From assembly GCF_030698175.1 (NCBI RefSeq), contig NZ_JAUYNT010000015.1:62001-126000 (forward strand): a stretch of DNA of 64,000 bases, given 5' to 3'. Position numbers and translations under genes: made by a program. The stretch comes from Pseudomonas sp. (GTDB lineage Bacteria > Pseudomonadota > Gammaproteobacteria > Pseudomonadales > Pseudomonadaceae). Under the pieces are notes generated by a model. That model was given only the letters and a program-made list of their open reading frames with translations, had not been told where the DNA came from and did no database searches. Of the stretch, positions 27,080-36,711 are shown in pieces. How positions within the stretch are numbered: position 1 is the first letter of the stretch; each line of letters starts with the position of its first letter.

Positions 27080-28192
27080 ATGAGCTGCGACTTCCTCGCT
27101 CAAGCATTGCCGAGCGTGCAAAAGCTTTCCCCCTACGTCCCCGGCAAACCGGTCGACGAATTGGCCCGCGAACTGAATCTCGATCCGCTGAGCATCGTCA
27201 AGCTGGCCAGCAATGAGAATCCGCTCGGGCCCAGCCCGAAAGTGCTGGCGGCTATTACGGCGGCGTTGCCGGAGTTGACCCGTTACCCCGATGGCAATGG
27301 TTTCGCGCTGAAAGTGGCGCTGGCCGAACGCTGCGGCGTACAGACCAATCAGGTGACGCTGGGCAATGGCTCCAATGACATCCTCGAATTAGTCGCCCGC
27401 GCCTATCTCGCGCCGGGGCTGAATGCGGTATTCAGTGAGCATGCCTTCGCGGTCTATCCCATAGTCACTCAGGCGGTGGGTGCCGACGCCCACGTAGTGC
27501 CGGCCAAGGATTTTGGTCATGATCTGCCGGCCATGCTGGCGGCTATCGATGCGCAGACGCGGGTGGTGTTTATCGCCAACCCGAACAATCCGACCGGCAC
27601 CTGGTTTGGCCCGCAAGCCCTGCGCGAGTTTCTCGCCCAGGTGCCGGAAAGCGTCTTGGTGGTGCTGGATGAGGCCTATATCGAATACGCCGAAGGCGAT
27701 GACTTGCCCGATGGCTTGAGCTATCTGGCCAGTACCCCGAACTTGCTGGTGTCGCGGACTTTCTCCAAGGCCTACGGCCTGGCGGCGCTGCGGGTCGGTT
27801 ACGGGGTGTGTTCGGCGGTGATTGCCGATGTGCTCAATCGCGTCCGCCAGCCTTTTAATGTGAATAGCCTGGCCTTGGCGGCAGCCTGTGCGGCCTTGGC
27901 TGACAGCGACTATCTGGCCGCCAGCCGCCGTATGAATGACGCCGGCATGGCGCAGTTGGAGGCCGGCTTTACCGAGCTGGGTTTGCGCTGGATTGCCTCC
28001 AAGGGCAATTTTATTGCCTTCGATCTGGGGTGCGAGGCGATGCCGGTCTTTCAGGCGCTGCTGCGTGAGGGCGTGATAGTGCGGCCAGTGGCCAACTACG
28101 GCATGCCGACTTACTTGCGTGTGTCGATTGGTTTGCCCGCGGAAAATGCCCGTTTCTTAACGGCGCTGGCCAAGGTGCTTGATCGTGGCTGA
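27080..28192 (+). CDS. hisC: Histidinol-phosphate / aromatic aminotransferase HisC2
   Basis: 370 aa. SLVKLASNENPLGPSPKV-like residues (SIVKLASNENPLGPSPKV) near the N-terminus, GNGSNDILELVARAYL, the Asp/Tyr site LDEAYIEY and the PLP lysine in SRTFSKAYGLAALRVGYG mark a class I/II HisC enzyme. Its place inside the aromatic operon is that of hisC2 in pseudomonads, where it is thought to serve aromatic amino acid or histidine synthesis, or both. ATG follows AAGGAATTTCC. Its stop lies inside the start region of the next gene. Confidence 0.93.
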   Translation: MSCDFLAQALPSVQKLSPYVPGKPVDELARELNLDPLSIVKLASNENPLGPSPKVLAAITAALPELTRYPDGNGFALKVALAERCGVQTNQVTLGNGSNDILELVARAYLAPGLNAVFSEHAFAVYPIVTQAVGADAHVVPAKDFGHDLPAMLAAIDAQTRVVFIANPNNPTGTWFGPQALREFLAQVPESVLVVLDEAYIEYAEGDDLPDGLSYLASTPNLLVSRTFSKAYGLAALRVGYGVCSAVIADVLNRVRQPFNVNSLALAAACAALADSDYLAASRRMNDAGMAQLEAGFTELGLRWIASKGNFIAFDLGCEAMPVFQALLREGVIVRPVANYGMPTYLRVSIGLPAENARFLTALAKVLDRG

Positions 28193-30440
28193 TGTCATAC
28201 CCGCGCAACCAAGCCAGCCTATGTTCGGCCGCCTGGTGGTGGTGGGCCTGGGCCTGATCGGCGGCTCGTTCGCCAAAGGCTTGCGCGAGAAAGGTCTATT
28301 CCGTGAAGTGGTTGGCGTCGATCTGGACCTCGAGTCGCGCCGTGTGGCGGTTGAATTGGGGGTGGTCGATCGCTGCGAAGAAGACCTGTCTGCCGCCTGT
28401 GTGGGCGCCGATGTCATTCAGTTGGCCGTGCCCATCCTGGCCATGGGAAAACTGCTGATGGCCTTGGCCAAGTTGGATTTGGCTGGCGCTGTGTTGACCG
28501 ATGTCGGCAGCGCCAAGGGCAGCGTGGTGCGCGCCGCCGAACTGGCGTTTGCCGGCTTGTCGCTGCGTTTCGTGCCTGGGCATCCAATTGCCGGCTCCGA
28601 GCAGAGCGGCGTGGAAGCGGCGAATGGCCAGTTGTTTCGCCGGCATAAAGTAATTCTCACGCCACTGCCGCAGGTCGATGCTGCTGCGCTGACCTTGGTT
28701 GACCGGCTCTGGCGTGAGCTCGGCGCCGACGTTGAACATATGCAGGTCGAACACCATGATCAGGTGCTGGCAGCCACCAGCCATTTGCCACATTTGTTGG
28801 CCTTTGGTTTGGTCGACTCGCTGGCCAAGCGCAGTGAGAACTTAGAGATTTTTCGCTACGCTGCCGGTGGCTTTCGCGACTTTACCCGGATTGCCGGCAG
28901 CGATCCGCTGATGTGGCATGACATCTTCCTTGCCAATCGCGAGGCGGTGTTGCGCACCCTCGATGCCTTTCGTGACGATCTCGATGCGTTGCGTGGGGCG
29001 ATCGATGCCGGCGACGGACATCAGCTACTTGGCGTGTTTACCCGTGCACGGGTGGCGCGTGAACATTTCAGTAAAATTTTGGCCCGCAGGGCTTATGTGG
29101 ACGCTATGGACAACAATGATTTGATTTACCTTGCGCAGCCCGGCGGCAGCTTGTCTGGTCGTATTCGCGTGCCCGGCGATAAATCCATTTCCCATCGCTC
29201 GATCATGCTCGGCTCGCTGGCTGAAGGCACCACTGAAGTGGAAGGCTTTCTGGAAGGTGAGGACGCCCTGGCAACTTTGCAGGCGTTTCGCGACATGGGC
29301 GTGGTCATTGAAGGCCCGCATCACGGTCGGGTGACCATTCATGGGGTTGGCTTGCATGGTTTGCAGGCGCCGCCTGGGCCGATTTACCTGGGTAACTCGG
29401 GCACCTCGATGCGCTTGCTGTCGGGCTTGCTGGCGGCGCAGTCCTTTGATTCAACCTTGACCGGCGATGCCTCGCTGACGAAGCGGCCAATGAATCGGGT
29501 GGCTAAACCCTTGCGTGAAATGGGCGCCGTGATCGAGACCGCCGCCGAAGGTCGGCCGCCATTGGTGATTCGTGGTGGTCAGCGCCTGAGTGGTATGAAC
29601 TACCAAATGCCGATGGCCAGCGCCCAGGTTAAATCCAGTCTGTTGCTGGCTGGTTTATATGCGGCGGGCGAAACTGCAGTCACCGAACCGGCTCCGACCC
29701 GCGATCATACCGAGCGCATGCTGCGCGGTTTTGGCTATCCGGTCAGCGTCGAGGGTAGCACCGCAGCGGTTGAATCGGGGCACAAGTTGACAGCCACCCA
29801 GATCGAGGTGCCGGCGGATATTTCCTCTGCGGCGTTCTTTCTGGTGGCGGCGAGCATTGCCGAAGGCTCGGAGTTGTTGCTGGAACATGTCGGCATCAAT
29901 CCGACCCGCACCGGGGTGATTGATATTCTTAAGCTGATGGGCGCCGATATCAGTCTGGAAAACCAGCGTGAAGTCGGCGGCGAGCCGGTGGCGGATCTGC
30001 GCGTGCGTGCGGCCAAACTCAAAGGTATAGATATTCCAGAAGAGCTGGTGCCGTTGGCCATCGACGAGTTTCCAGTGCTGTTCATTGCCGCCGCCTGCGC
30101 CGAAGGGCGCACTGTGCTGCGCGGCGCCGAAGAGCTGCGGGTCAAAGAGTCTGATCGTATTCAGGTGATGGCCGATGGCTTGCTGGCGCTGGGTGTCAAG
30201 TGTGAGCCGACGCCGGACGGCATCATTATCGATGGCAATGCCGTCAGCGGCGCTATCGGTGGCGGTGAAGTCCACAGCCATGGTGATCACCGCATTGCCA
30301 TGGCCTTTAGCGTCGCCTCGCTGCGCGCCAGTGCGCCTATACGCATTCATGATTGCGCCAATGTCGCCACTTCTTTCCCGAATTTCCTTGGTTTGGCTGC
30401 GCAGGTTGGCATTCGCGTCAGTGAAGAGGTGCAGGCATGA
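28185..30440 (+). CDS. tyrA-aroA: Fused prephenate dehydrogenase (TyrA) and 5-enolpyruvylshikimate-3-phosphate synthase (AroA)
   Basis: About 751 aa. The start taken is a GTG with AAGGTG seven bases before it; TTG 28179 and ATG 28221 are alternatives. The TyrA part (about 1-295) has [17 protein letters not shown] and [16 protein letters not shown]. The AroA part (about 305-750) has [45 protein letters not shown] and [12 protein letters not shown]. TyrA and AroA fusions are known in Pseudomonas (PA3164). One polypeptide thus makes EPSP before chorismate and oxidises prephenate after it. It overlaps hisC at the 5' end and cmk at the 3' end. Confidence 0.95.
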   Translation: MADVIPAQPSQPMFGRLVVVGLGLIGGSFAKGLREKGLFREVVGVDLDLESRRVAVELGVVDRCEEDLSAACVGADVIQLAVPILAMGKLLMALAKLDLAGAVLTDVGSAKGSVVRAAELAFAGLSLRFVPGHPIAGSEQSGVEAANGQLFRRHKVILTPLPQVDAAALTLVDRLWRELGADVEHMQVEHHDQVLAATSHLPHLLAFGLVDSLAKRSENLEIFRYAAGGFRDFTRIAGSDPLMWHDIFLANREAVLRTLDAFRDDLDALRGAIDAGDGHQLLGVFTRARVAREHFSKILARRAYVDAMDNNDLIYLAQPGGSLSGRIRVPGDKSISHRSIMLGSLAEGTTEVEGFLEGEDALATLQAFRDMGVVIEGPHHGRVTIHGVGLHGLQAPPGPIYLGNSGTSMRLLSGLLAAQSFDSTLTGDASLTKRPMNRVAKPLREMGAVIETAAEGRPPLVIRGGQRLSGMNYQMPMASAQVKSSLLLAGLYAAGETAVTEPAPTRDHTERMLRGFGYPVSVEGSTAAVESGHKLTATQIEVPADISSAAFFLVAASIAEGSELLLEHVGINPTRTGVIDILKLMGADISLENQREVGGEPVADLRVRAAKLKGIDIPEELVPLAIDEFPVLFIAAACAEGRTVLRGAEELRVKESDRIQVMADGLLALGVKCEPTPDGIIIDGNAVSGAIGGGEVHSHGDHRIAMAFSVASLRASAPIRIHDCANVATSFPNFLGLAAQVGIRVSEEVQA

Positions 30441-31126
30441 GTGGCTTGGCGCCGGTCATCTGCATCGATGGTCCAAGTGGTTCAGGTAAGGGCACCATCG
30501 CCGGCTTGGTGGCGCGCAAGCTCGGTTGGTGCCTGCTGGATTCGGGCGCGCTCTATCGCTTGCTAGCCTTTGCCGCGCGCAATCATGGCGTCGATCTGAC
30601 CAATGAAGAAGCCTTGAAGCTGCTGGCGGCGCACCTGGATGTGCAGTTTATTGCTGCAGGCGAAAGTCATGGCCAGCAGATCATTCTGGAAGGCGAAGAC
30701 GTCACCGATGCCATCCGCAATGAACAGGTTGGCGCTGGCGCATCTCAGGTTGCAGCCTTGCCGGCGGTGCGCGAAGCCTTGTTGCAGCGTCAACAAGCCT
30801 TTCGTGAAATGCCGGGCCTGGTGGCCGATGGTCGCGATATGGGGACGGTGGTGTTTCCTGATGCGCCGTTAAAAATCTTTCTGACCGCCAGTGCCGACGA
30901 GCGCGCCCGCCGCCGTTACTTGCAGTTGAAGGCCAAAGGCGATGATGTTAGCCTTAGCAGTCTGCTAGAAGAGATCCGTACGCGTGATGAGCGCGACACC
31001 CAGCGCGCAGTAGCCCCGCTTAAGCCGGCGGCTGATGCGCTACAGTTGGATTCCACGGAGCTCTCAATCGAGCAGGTGCTGGAACGCATTCTGAGTGAAG
31101 TCGCAGTCCGCGACATCGCCGGATGA
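30437..31126 (+). CDS. cmk: Cytidylate kinase
   Basis: 229 aa. The P-loop is [21 protein letters not shown] at the N-terminus; [38 protein letters not shown] and the lid region RRRYLQLK follow. It phosphorylates CMP and dCMP. Its ATG overlaps the aroA stop (ATGA), so translation is coupled. A hairpin just after its stop separates it from rpsA, the partner gene in most gamma-proteobacteria. Confidence 0.96.
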   Translation: MSGLAPVICIDGPSGSGKGTIAGLVARKLGWCLLDSGALYRLLAFAARNHGVDLTNEEALKLLAAHLDVQFIAAGESHGQQIILEGEDVTDAIRNEQVGAGASQVAALPAVREALLQRQQAFREMPGLVADGRDMGTVVFPDAPLKIFLTASADERARRRYLQLKAKGDDVSLSSLLEEIRTRDERDTQRAVAPLKPAADALQLDSTELSIEQVLERILSEVAVRDIAG

Positions 31127-31128
31127 CC

Positions 31129-31172
31129 AAGAGCAACTACGGGGGACCAGTCCTAGTCCCGTGCTTGCTCTT
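31129..31172 (+). terminator. Hairpin between cmk and rpsA (terminator or attenuator)
   Basis: AAGAGCAA (31129-31136) pairs with TTGCTCTT (31165-31172), and inside it GGGGGAC pairs with GTCCC around CAGTCCTA. Only three T follow the stem, so termination may be partial. A second small hairpin, GGGCG...CGCCC, lies close to the rpsA start (31213-31229). Confidence 0.5.
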
Positions 31173-31247
31173 TAACTTGAATGAACCCACGTTGTCTGGA
31201 ATGTGGCAGTTGGGCGGTTACTTCGCCCTAGATCAACAGGAATTAAA

Positions 31248-32930
31248 ATGAGCGAAAGCTTTGCAGAACTCTTTGAAGAAAGCCTAAAAACTCTCAACCT
31301 TCAGGCTGGCTCGATCATCACCGGTATCGTTGTTGATATCGATGGTGACTGGGTAACTGTTCACGCAGGCCTGAAGTCCGAGGGTGTCATTCCGCTCGAG
31401 CAGTTCTACAACGATGCTGGCGAGCTGACCATCAAGGTCGGTGACGAAGTTCACGTTGCGCTGGACGCGGTTGAAGATGGCTTTGGTGAAACCAAGCTGT
31501 CCCGCGAAAAAGCCAAACGTGCTGAGTGCTGGATTGTTCTGGAAGCGGCATTCGCAGCTGAAGAAGTGGTTAAGGGCGTTATCAACGGTAAGGTTAAGGG
31601 CGGCTTCACTGTCGACGTTAACGGCATCCGTGCGTTCCTGCCAGGTTCTCTGGTTGACGTCCGTCCAGTGCGCGATACCGCTCACCTGGAAGGCAAAGAG
31701 CTCGAATTCAAAGTTATCAAGCTCGATCAGAAGCGCAACAACGTGGTTGTATCGCGTCGTAGCGTCCTGGAAGCTGAAAACAGTGCTGAGCGCGAAGCTC
31801 TGCTGGAATCCTTGCAAGAAGGTCAGCAAGTTAAGGGTATCGTTAAGAACCTCACGGATTACGGCGCATTCGTCGATCTGGGTGGCGTCGATGGCCTGCT
31901 GCACATCACCGACATGGCTTGGAAGCGCATCAAGCATCCATCGGAAATCGTCAACGTTGGCGACGAGATCGATGTGAAGATCCTCAAGTACGACCGCGAG
32001 CGCAATCGTGTGTCCTTGGGCCTCAAGCAGTTGGGCGAAGATCCATGGGTTGCTATCAAAGCCCGTTACCCACAAGACACTCGCGTTACCGCGCGTGTAA
32101 CCAACCTGACCGACTACGGCTGCTTTGCTGAGCTGGAAGAAGGCGTGGAAGGTCTTGTGCACGTATCCGAAATGGATTGGACCAACAAAAACATCCACCC
32201 GTCGAAAGTCGTACAAGTTGGCGACGAAGTGGAAGTTATGGTTCTCGATATCGACGAAGAACGTCGTCGTATCTCCCTCGGCATCAAGCAGTGCAAAGTT
32301 AACCCGTGGGAAGACTTCTCGGGTCAGTTCAACAAGGGCGACAAGATCTCCGGCACCATCAAGTCGATCACCGATTTCGGTATCTTCATTGGTTTGGACG
32401 GCGGCATCGACGGCCTGGTTCACCTGTCCGACATTTCTTGGCACGAAGCCGGCGAAGAAGCCGTGCGTCGCTTCAAGAAGGGCGACGAGCTGGACACCGT
32501 TATCCTCTCGGTTGACCCAGAGCGCGAGCGCATCTCTCTAGGTATCAAGCAGCTGGAAGAAGACCCGTTCTCCGACTACGTTGCTGTTAACGATAAAGGC
32601 ACCATCGTGCGCGGCATCGTTAAAGAAGTTGACGCCAAGGGCGCTGTAATCACCCTGGCTGAAGGCATCGAAGCTGTACTGAAGGCCTCCGAAATCAGCC
32701 GTGACCGCGTTGAAGATGCGCGTAACCTGCTGAAGGAAGGCGAAGAAGTAGAAGCCAAGATCATCAGCGTTGATCGTAAGAGCCGCGTAATCAGCTTGTC
32801 GATCAAGTCGAAAGACGTTGAAGATGAAAAGGACGCAATGAAAGAATTGCGCACCAAGCAAGACGTTGACACCGCAGCTCCGACCACCATTGGTGATCTG
32901 ATCCGCGCGAAAATGGAAAGCCAGAACTAA
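31248..32930 (+). CDS. rpsA: 30S ribosomal protein S1
   Basis: 560 aa from ATG after CAGGAATTAAA. Six S1 (OB-fold) repeats can be followed, for example [77 protein letters not shown] and [21 protein letters not shown]1 recruits mRNA to the 30S subunit and represses its own translation through the leader. The codon choice is more regular than in the neighbours, as expected for a highly expressed gene. Confidence 0.97.
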   Translation: MSESFAELFEESLKTLNLQAGSIITGIVVDIDGDWVTVHAGLKSEGVIPLEQFYNDAGELTIKVGDEVHVALDAVEDGFGETKLSREKAKRAECWIVLEAAFAAEEVVKGVINGKVKGGFTVDVNGIRAFLPGSLVDVRPVRDTAHLEGKELEFKVIKLDQKRNNVVVSRRSVLEAENSAEREALLESLQEGQQVKGIVKNLTDYGAFVDLGGVDGLLHITDMAWKRIKHPSEIVNVGDEIDVKILKYDRERNRVSLGLKQLGEDPWVAIKARYPQDTRVTARVTNLTDYGCFAELEEGVEGLVHVSEMDWTNKNIHPSKVVQVGDEVEVMVLDIDEERRRISLGIKQCKVNPWEDFSGQFNKGDKISGTIKSITDFGIFIGLDGGIDGLVHLSDISWHEAGEEAVRRFKKGDELDTVILSVDPERERISLGIKQLEEDPFSDYVAVNDKGTIVRGIVKEVDAKGAVITLAEGIEAVLKASEISRDRVEDARNLLKEGEEVEAKIISVDRKSRVISLSIKSKDVEDEKDAMKELRTKQDVDTAAPTTIGDLIRAKMESQN

Positions 32931-32943
32931 GTTTCGGCGATTC

Positions 32944-32974
32944 AAAAAAAGGGCGACTTCGGTCGCCCTTTTTT
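32944..32974 (+). terminator. Rho-independent terminator after rpsA
   Basis: GGGCGAC-TTCG-GTCGCCC with an A-run before and six T after: a tetraloop hairpin of textbook form, about 20 bases past the rpsA stop. The A-tract on the left would let it act on the other strand too. Confidence 0.95.
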
Positions 32975-33074
32975 ATGCCCGTTACAAAGCTTAAATCTTA
33001 GGCTGTTCAAAGCTTTACGAGCATGCTAAAACTCTACAGAGTTGTTCTACCTGCTTGAAATAGAAGGGAAAAGC

Positions 33075-33359
33075 ATGACCAAGTCGGAGTTGATCGAGCG
33101 GATCGTTACGCACCAGGGGCTGCTGTCGCCGAAGGATGTCGAGCTGGCAATCAAAACCATGCTCGAACAAATGTCCCAGGCCTTGTCGACCGGTGATCGT
33201 ATCGAGATCCGTGGCTTTGGCAGCTTCTCCCTGCATTTCCGTGCCCCGCGAGTTGGACGCAACCCGAAGACCGGTGACTCCGTGAGCTTAGATGGCAAGT
33301 TCGTGCCGCATTTCAAGCCGGGTAAGGAGTTGCGGGATCGGGTGAATGAGGATGAATAG
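33075..33359 (+). CDS. ihfB: Integration host factor subunit beta
   Basis: 94 aa from ATG after [34 protein letters not shown] at the start and the DNA-arm region [25 protein letters not shown] are diagnostic for IhfB (HimD). It pairs with IhfA, bends DNA sharply and assists many promoters and recombination events. It is followed by a 266-base gap and then the O-antigen locus, as in P. aeruginosa. Confidence 0.96.
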   Translation: MTKSELIERIVTHQGLLSPKDVELAIKTMLEQMSQALSTGDRIEIRGFGSFSLHFRAPRVGRNPKTGDSVSLDGKFVPHFKPGKELRDRVNEDE

Positions 33360-33560
33360 AGAGCGTAGATTCTGCCGAAAAGGTCAGTTTCTGTCTTCGT
33401 GATGACTGTCAAGTCTTGTAATGGTTCGCATATCTGAGAGAATGACGTGCTGAGTTTTATGGCTTGTTCAGCAGTGTGGATTTCTCTTATTTGGAGAATC
33501 TCAAGGAAGGCCTGTTATCTAGGCCAAAGGATCAAGGGGTTGTGAGTGGATTTTTAGCCG

Positions 33561-33583
33561 CCCATCCCACTCCCACTCCCACT
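33561..33583. repeat. G-rich hexamer repeat upstream of wzz
   Basis: On the minus strand it reads AGTGGG three times followed by ATGGG. It is a relative of the heptamer arrays at 5825 and 13417. It lies in the 266-base gap between ihfB and wzz (33360-33625), where I see no gene, no clear promoter and no JUMPstart element. Confidence 0.65.
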
Positions 33584-33625
33584 TCTGGCTGCCGATTTTA
33601 ATCTGTTTGTTAATTCGGAGTTTCA

Positions 33626-34921
33626 GTGAGTCAGTTCATCCCTGCAAATAACTACAAGCCCTCGGACGAGATTGATTTAGTCGAGTTGCTTCAAGGGCTC
33701 TGGAAGCAAAAACTGCTAATTACCCTGTTTACTTGCGTGGTAGCGGCAGGTGCAGCGATCTATGCCTTTCTAGCCACTCCGCAATATGAAGTGCAGAGTC
33801 TGCTTCGTCTAACATCCATCAACGATCTGGACGAGCTAAATAGCACTGGTGTGTATAAGTTGGAGCCTAGCGAGGCGCTCAAGCAAGTCGGAGCATCGTT
33901 GGATTCTTATGCCACCCGCATAGCTTTCTTTACCGAAAACACTCAGCTTATTGAGCCGCTACATAAGCCTAATCGCAGCCTTCAGCAAGATGTTGATGTG
34001 CTTAATGATGGCGGTGGTTTCAAAGTGCTTCAGCCTGATCCGAAAAAGTCTGACAACCTGGCTGCTTTTGTAGGTATTCAGTTAAGGTATTCGTCCAGTG
34101 TGGATGGCGTTAAAATTGTCAACGGACTGGTCGAAAGCGCCATCGAGCAGGAGCGAGTGCGCATTGCTGCTGATCTTCGCGGGGTGGTGAGCAGTCGCGT
34201 GCGTGAGCTTGAGCGGAAGATCAAGACTGCGCGTGCCGGCTATGAAACGGAAAAATTATCCAAGATTGCCCAGCTGAGCGAGGCGGATACCCTAAAACGC
34301 GCGCAGCTTCAAGATGAACTTAAAGCATTGCGTCAGGAACTGAAGACTCTCCGGGGGCAGCGTGTCACGCAGCTTGAGGAGGCCGCTCAGATTGCCAAGG
34401 CTTTAAGTATTATTAAGCCTTCCACCCGAAGCTCGCTGGGCGAGGAAGAGCGTGTCAGCACAGTTAATGGCAATATTATTCGCACGGAAGTCTCAAATCA
34501 ACAGCTCCCCCTCTATTTTATGGGTACCGAAGCGCTAGAGGCTGAGCGCAGCGCTCTATTGCAGCGCCGCTCAGATGATTTCACCCAACCTCGCGTCGCC
34601 GAGATTCAGAAGCAGTTGCAACTGCTAGAAAATAATCGACAAATTGAAGTGCTTAAAAAGCGCGAAAACCAAGATCTCTTTCTCTCTGATCTGGCAAAGC
34701 TGCATCGAGAGGGGGCTCGCTTAAAGAGTATTAATCTGGATCTATCTACACTTCAATTGGTCCGAATAGATCAAAAGGCAGAGCCGCCGACTAAGCCGAT
34801 AGCGCCGAAAAAAACTTTGATCATCGGGTTGGGTATTATTCTCGGTGGGTTGCTTGGAGTATTCGTTGCGCTAATTCGCAGCATGCTAATAAATCGTAAG
34901 ACTCGGGTTGAAGTGGTTTGA
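33626..34921 (+). CDS. wzz: O-antigen chain-length determinant Wzz
   Basis: 431 aa from GTG after CGGAGTTTCA. DEIDLVELLQGLWKQKLLI leads into an N-terminal span (about 30-50). A long periplasmic region is rich in coiled coil (about 180-370), and a C-terminal span with prolines before it (PTKPIAPKKTLIIGLGIILGG, shown in part) ends in a basic tail. This is the polysaccharide co-polymerase fold. Wzz sets how many O-units Wzy adds. It is longer than enteric Wzz (about 325 aa), like the Wzz1 of P. aeruginosa. GC content falls below that of the genes before it. Confidence 0.92.
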   Translation: MSQFIPANNYKPSDEIDLVELLQGLWKQKLLITLFTCVVAAGAAIYAFLATPQYEVQSLLRLTSINDLDELNSTGVYKLEPSEALKQVGASLDSYATRIAFFTENTQLIEPLHKPNRSLQQDVDVLNDGGGFKVLQPDPKKSDNLAAFVGIQLRYSSSVDGVKIVNGLVESAIEQERVRIAADLRGVVSSRVRELERKIKTARAGYETEKLSKIAQLSEADTLKRAQLQDELKALRQELKTLRGQRVTQLEEAAQIAKALSIIKPSTRSSLGEEERVSTVNGNIIRTEVSNQQLPLYFMGTEALEAERSALLQRRSDDFTQPRVAEIQKQLQLLENNRQIEVLKKRENQDLFLSDLAKLHREGARLKSINLDLSTLQLVRIDQKAEPPTKPIAPKKTLIIGLGIILGGLLGVFVALIRSMLINRKTRVEVV

Positions 34922-35024
34922 TTACGGTTTTTCATAAATGCTGTTCACGTTTAATTGAGGTTTAGATAGGGCTTTAATTTTCTGGACTTCACTTGGCTGA
35001 TTTTTGAATTGAAAGAGAAATACA

Positions 35025-35474
35025 ATGGTTAATAAAGTTGCTGTAAGTGCCTTTTGCTTGATGCTGTTGGTGGGTTGTGACGATTCGAAGAAGGTTGATG
35101 GGGGGCAATCGGTAGTGAGTGAGCACCAAGCCGAAGCAGAAAAAAAGGCAAATAAAACTGCAATTTATTTTCCGGGCGGCTCGGGGATTGACTTTGGAAT
35201 GGTGCCGGTAAGTGACAAGGTTTTGGAGGATAAGAATGGTAAATATAGAGTCGCTGTGTACAAATTCAAAGAGTCGTTTGATGTTGTAGATGCGTCAGTT
35301 TCTACTGTTTTGACTGCTGATGGATATGCTCGGAAATTCAATGCCCCTGGAAATAATAAGCTTAGTGTGACGTATCTTAAAAGTGGCAAATACGGTGTTC
35401 TTTTTCGGTATGCCACTGTTGTTCGTTCGGATGTTGAGTCTAAAACATTTGTTACGGTTTCTTGGCGCATTTGA
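35025..35474 (+). CDS. Small predicted lipoprotein, unknown function
   Basis: 149 aa. The N-terminus MVNKVAVSAFCLMLLVGCDD has a short charged start, a hydrophobic core and the lipobox LLVGC, so the mature protein would be lipidated at Cys18. The mature part is short, soluble and beta-rich in appearance, with no family I recognise. The gene is AT-rich compared with the flanking genes and lies alone between wzz and wecB, about 100 bases after wzz. Its place suggests a periplasmic or outer-membrane role linked to O-antigen assembly, but nothing in the sequence proves it. Confidence 0.7.
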   Translation: MVNKVAVSAFCLMLLVGCDDSKKVDGGQSVVSEHQAEAEKKANKTAIYFPGGSGIDFGMVPVSDKVLEDKNGKYRVAVYKFKESFDVVDASVSTVLTADGYARKFNAPGNNKLSVTYLKSGKYGVLFRYATVVRSDVESKTFVTVSWRI

Positions 35475-35503
35475 TTCGTTATTAAATTGGTTGTCGATTA
35501 ACT

Positions 35504-36625
35504 ATGAAAGCTCTTTGCGTTTTCGGTACTCGCCCCGAAGCAATTAAGATGGCGCCGCTCGCTCTGGCACTAGCTGCCGATAAGCGCTTTGACGCCAAGG
35601 TGTGCGTTACTGGCCAGCATCGGCAAATGCTTGACCAGGTGCTCGAACTTTTCGAGTTGCAGCCGGACTATGATCTGAACATTATGAGGCCTGGCCAAGA
35701 TCTCACCGACGTCACCACTGCCATCCTTCAGGGGATGAAAGCAATATTTAGCGAGTTCAGACCCGATATCATATTGGTCCACGGTGATACGGCGACCACC
35801 TTCGCTACGACTTTAGCTGCTTATTATCATCAGATCCCTGTTGCTCACGTGGAGGCTGGCCTGCGCACGGGTAATCTCTATTCTCCTTGGCCGGAGGAGG
35901 CCAACCGCAAACTTACTGGTGCGTTAGCGGCTGTCCATTTCGCGCCGACGGAGACCTCGCGGAGCAATCTGCTGAATGAAGGCGTAGTGTCATCTGCCAT
36001 TCACGTTACCGGCAACACTGTGATCGACGCCTTACTGGAAGTGGTGGCCAAATTAGACACTACTGAAACTTTGCGACAACAGTTTTGTGAACAGTTCGCC
36101 TTTCTGCCAGAGGGTAAGCGAGTAATCCTGGTGACGGGCCATCGCCGCGAGAGTTTCGGTGGTGGCTTTGAGCGGATTTGTCAAGCGCTGGCTGAAACGG
36201 CCAAAACCTTTCCAGACGTTGAAATCGTTTATCCCGTCCATCTCAATCCCAATGTATGTGAGCCAGTCAACCGCTTGTTGGCAGGGATCGACAATATTCA
36301 TTTAATCGAACCGTTGGACTACTTGCCGTTTGTGTACCTGATGAACCGTTCCTACCTGATTCTTACCGATTCTGGTGGCGTTCAGGAGGAAGCCCCATCC
36401 CTCGGCAAGCCGGTGTTGGTGATGCGTGACACGACTGAGCGCCCGGAGGCCGTTAAGGCAGGTACCGTGAAGTTAGTAGGAACCGAAGTCACGGCCATCA
36501 CCAGTAATCTACATAGGTTGCTCACAGATAAAGATGCCTATGAACAAATGAGCTTTGCCCATAACCCTTATGGGGATGGCCAAGCCTGTGGACGTATTAT
36601 CCAAGCGTTGATTAATATTCGCTAG
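35504..36625 (+). CDS. wecB: UDP-N-acetylglucosamine 2-epimerase (non-hydrolysing)
   Basis: 373 aa. [17 protein letters not shown] at the N-terminus, [43 protein letters not shown] and [17 protein letters not shown] are the conserved WecB sequence blocks, including the catalytic Asp, Glu and His positions. It converts UDP-GlcNAc to UDP-ManNAc. With the next gene it supplies UDP-ManNAcA for the O-unit. GC content is back near genome level here. Confidence 0.95.
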   Translation: MKALCVFGTRPEAIKMAPLALALAADKRFDAKVCVTGQHRQMLDQVLELFELQPDYDLNIMRPGQDLTDVTTAILQGMKAIFSEFRPDIILVHGDTATTFATTLAAYYHQIPVAHVEAGLRTGNLYSPWPEEANRKLTGALAAVHFAPTETSRSNLLNEGVVSSAIHVTGNTVIDALLEVVAKLDTTETLRQQFCEQFAFLPEGKRVILVTGHRRESFGGGFERICQALAETAKTFPDVEIVYPVHLNPNVCEPVNRLLAGIDNIHLIEPLDYLPFVYLMNRSYLILTDSGGVQEEAPSLGKPVLVMRDTTERPEAVKAGTVKLVGTEVTAITSNLHRLLTDKDAYEQMSFAHNPYGDGQACGRIIQALINIR

Positions 36626-36711
36626 AATCAAATTAAATATTCCCTTTCTGTCAACGGAGGGGCGGGTAAGAGATAAATTTTCCTACCTGATAATAGATCA
36701 GAGGAAGAAGC

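Noticed and set aside
31284..32444. 386-codon open frame on the minus strand
   Set aside because: Antisense to rpsA, with low-complexity composition that mirrors the S1 codon pattern.
33360..33625. JUMPstart/ops element before the O-antigen locus
   Set aside because: No GGCGGTAG-type ops core or matching 39-base block was found in the ihfB-wzz gap.
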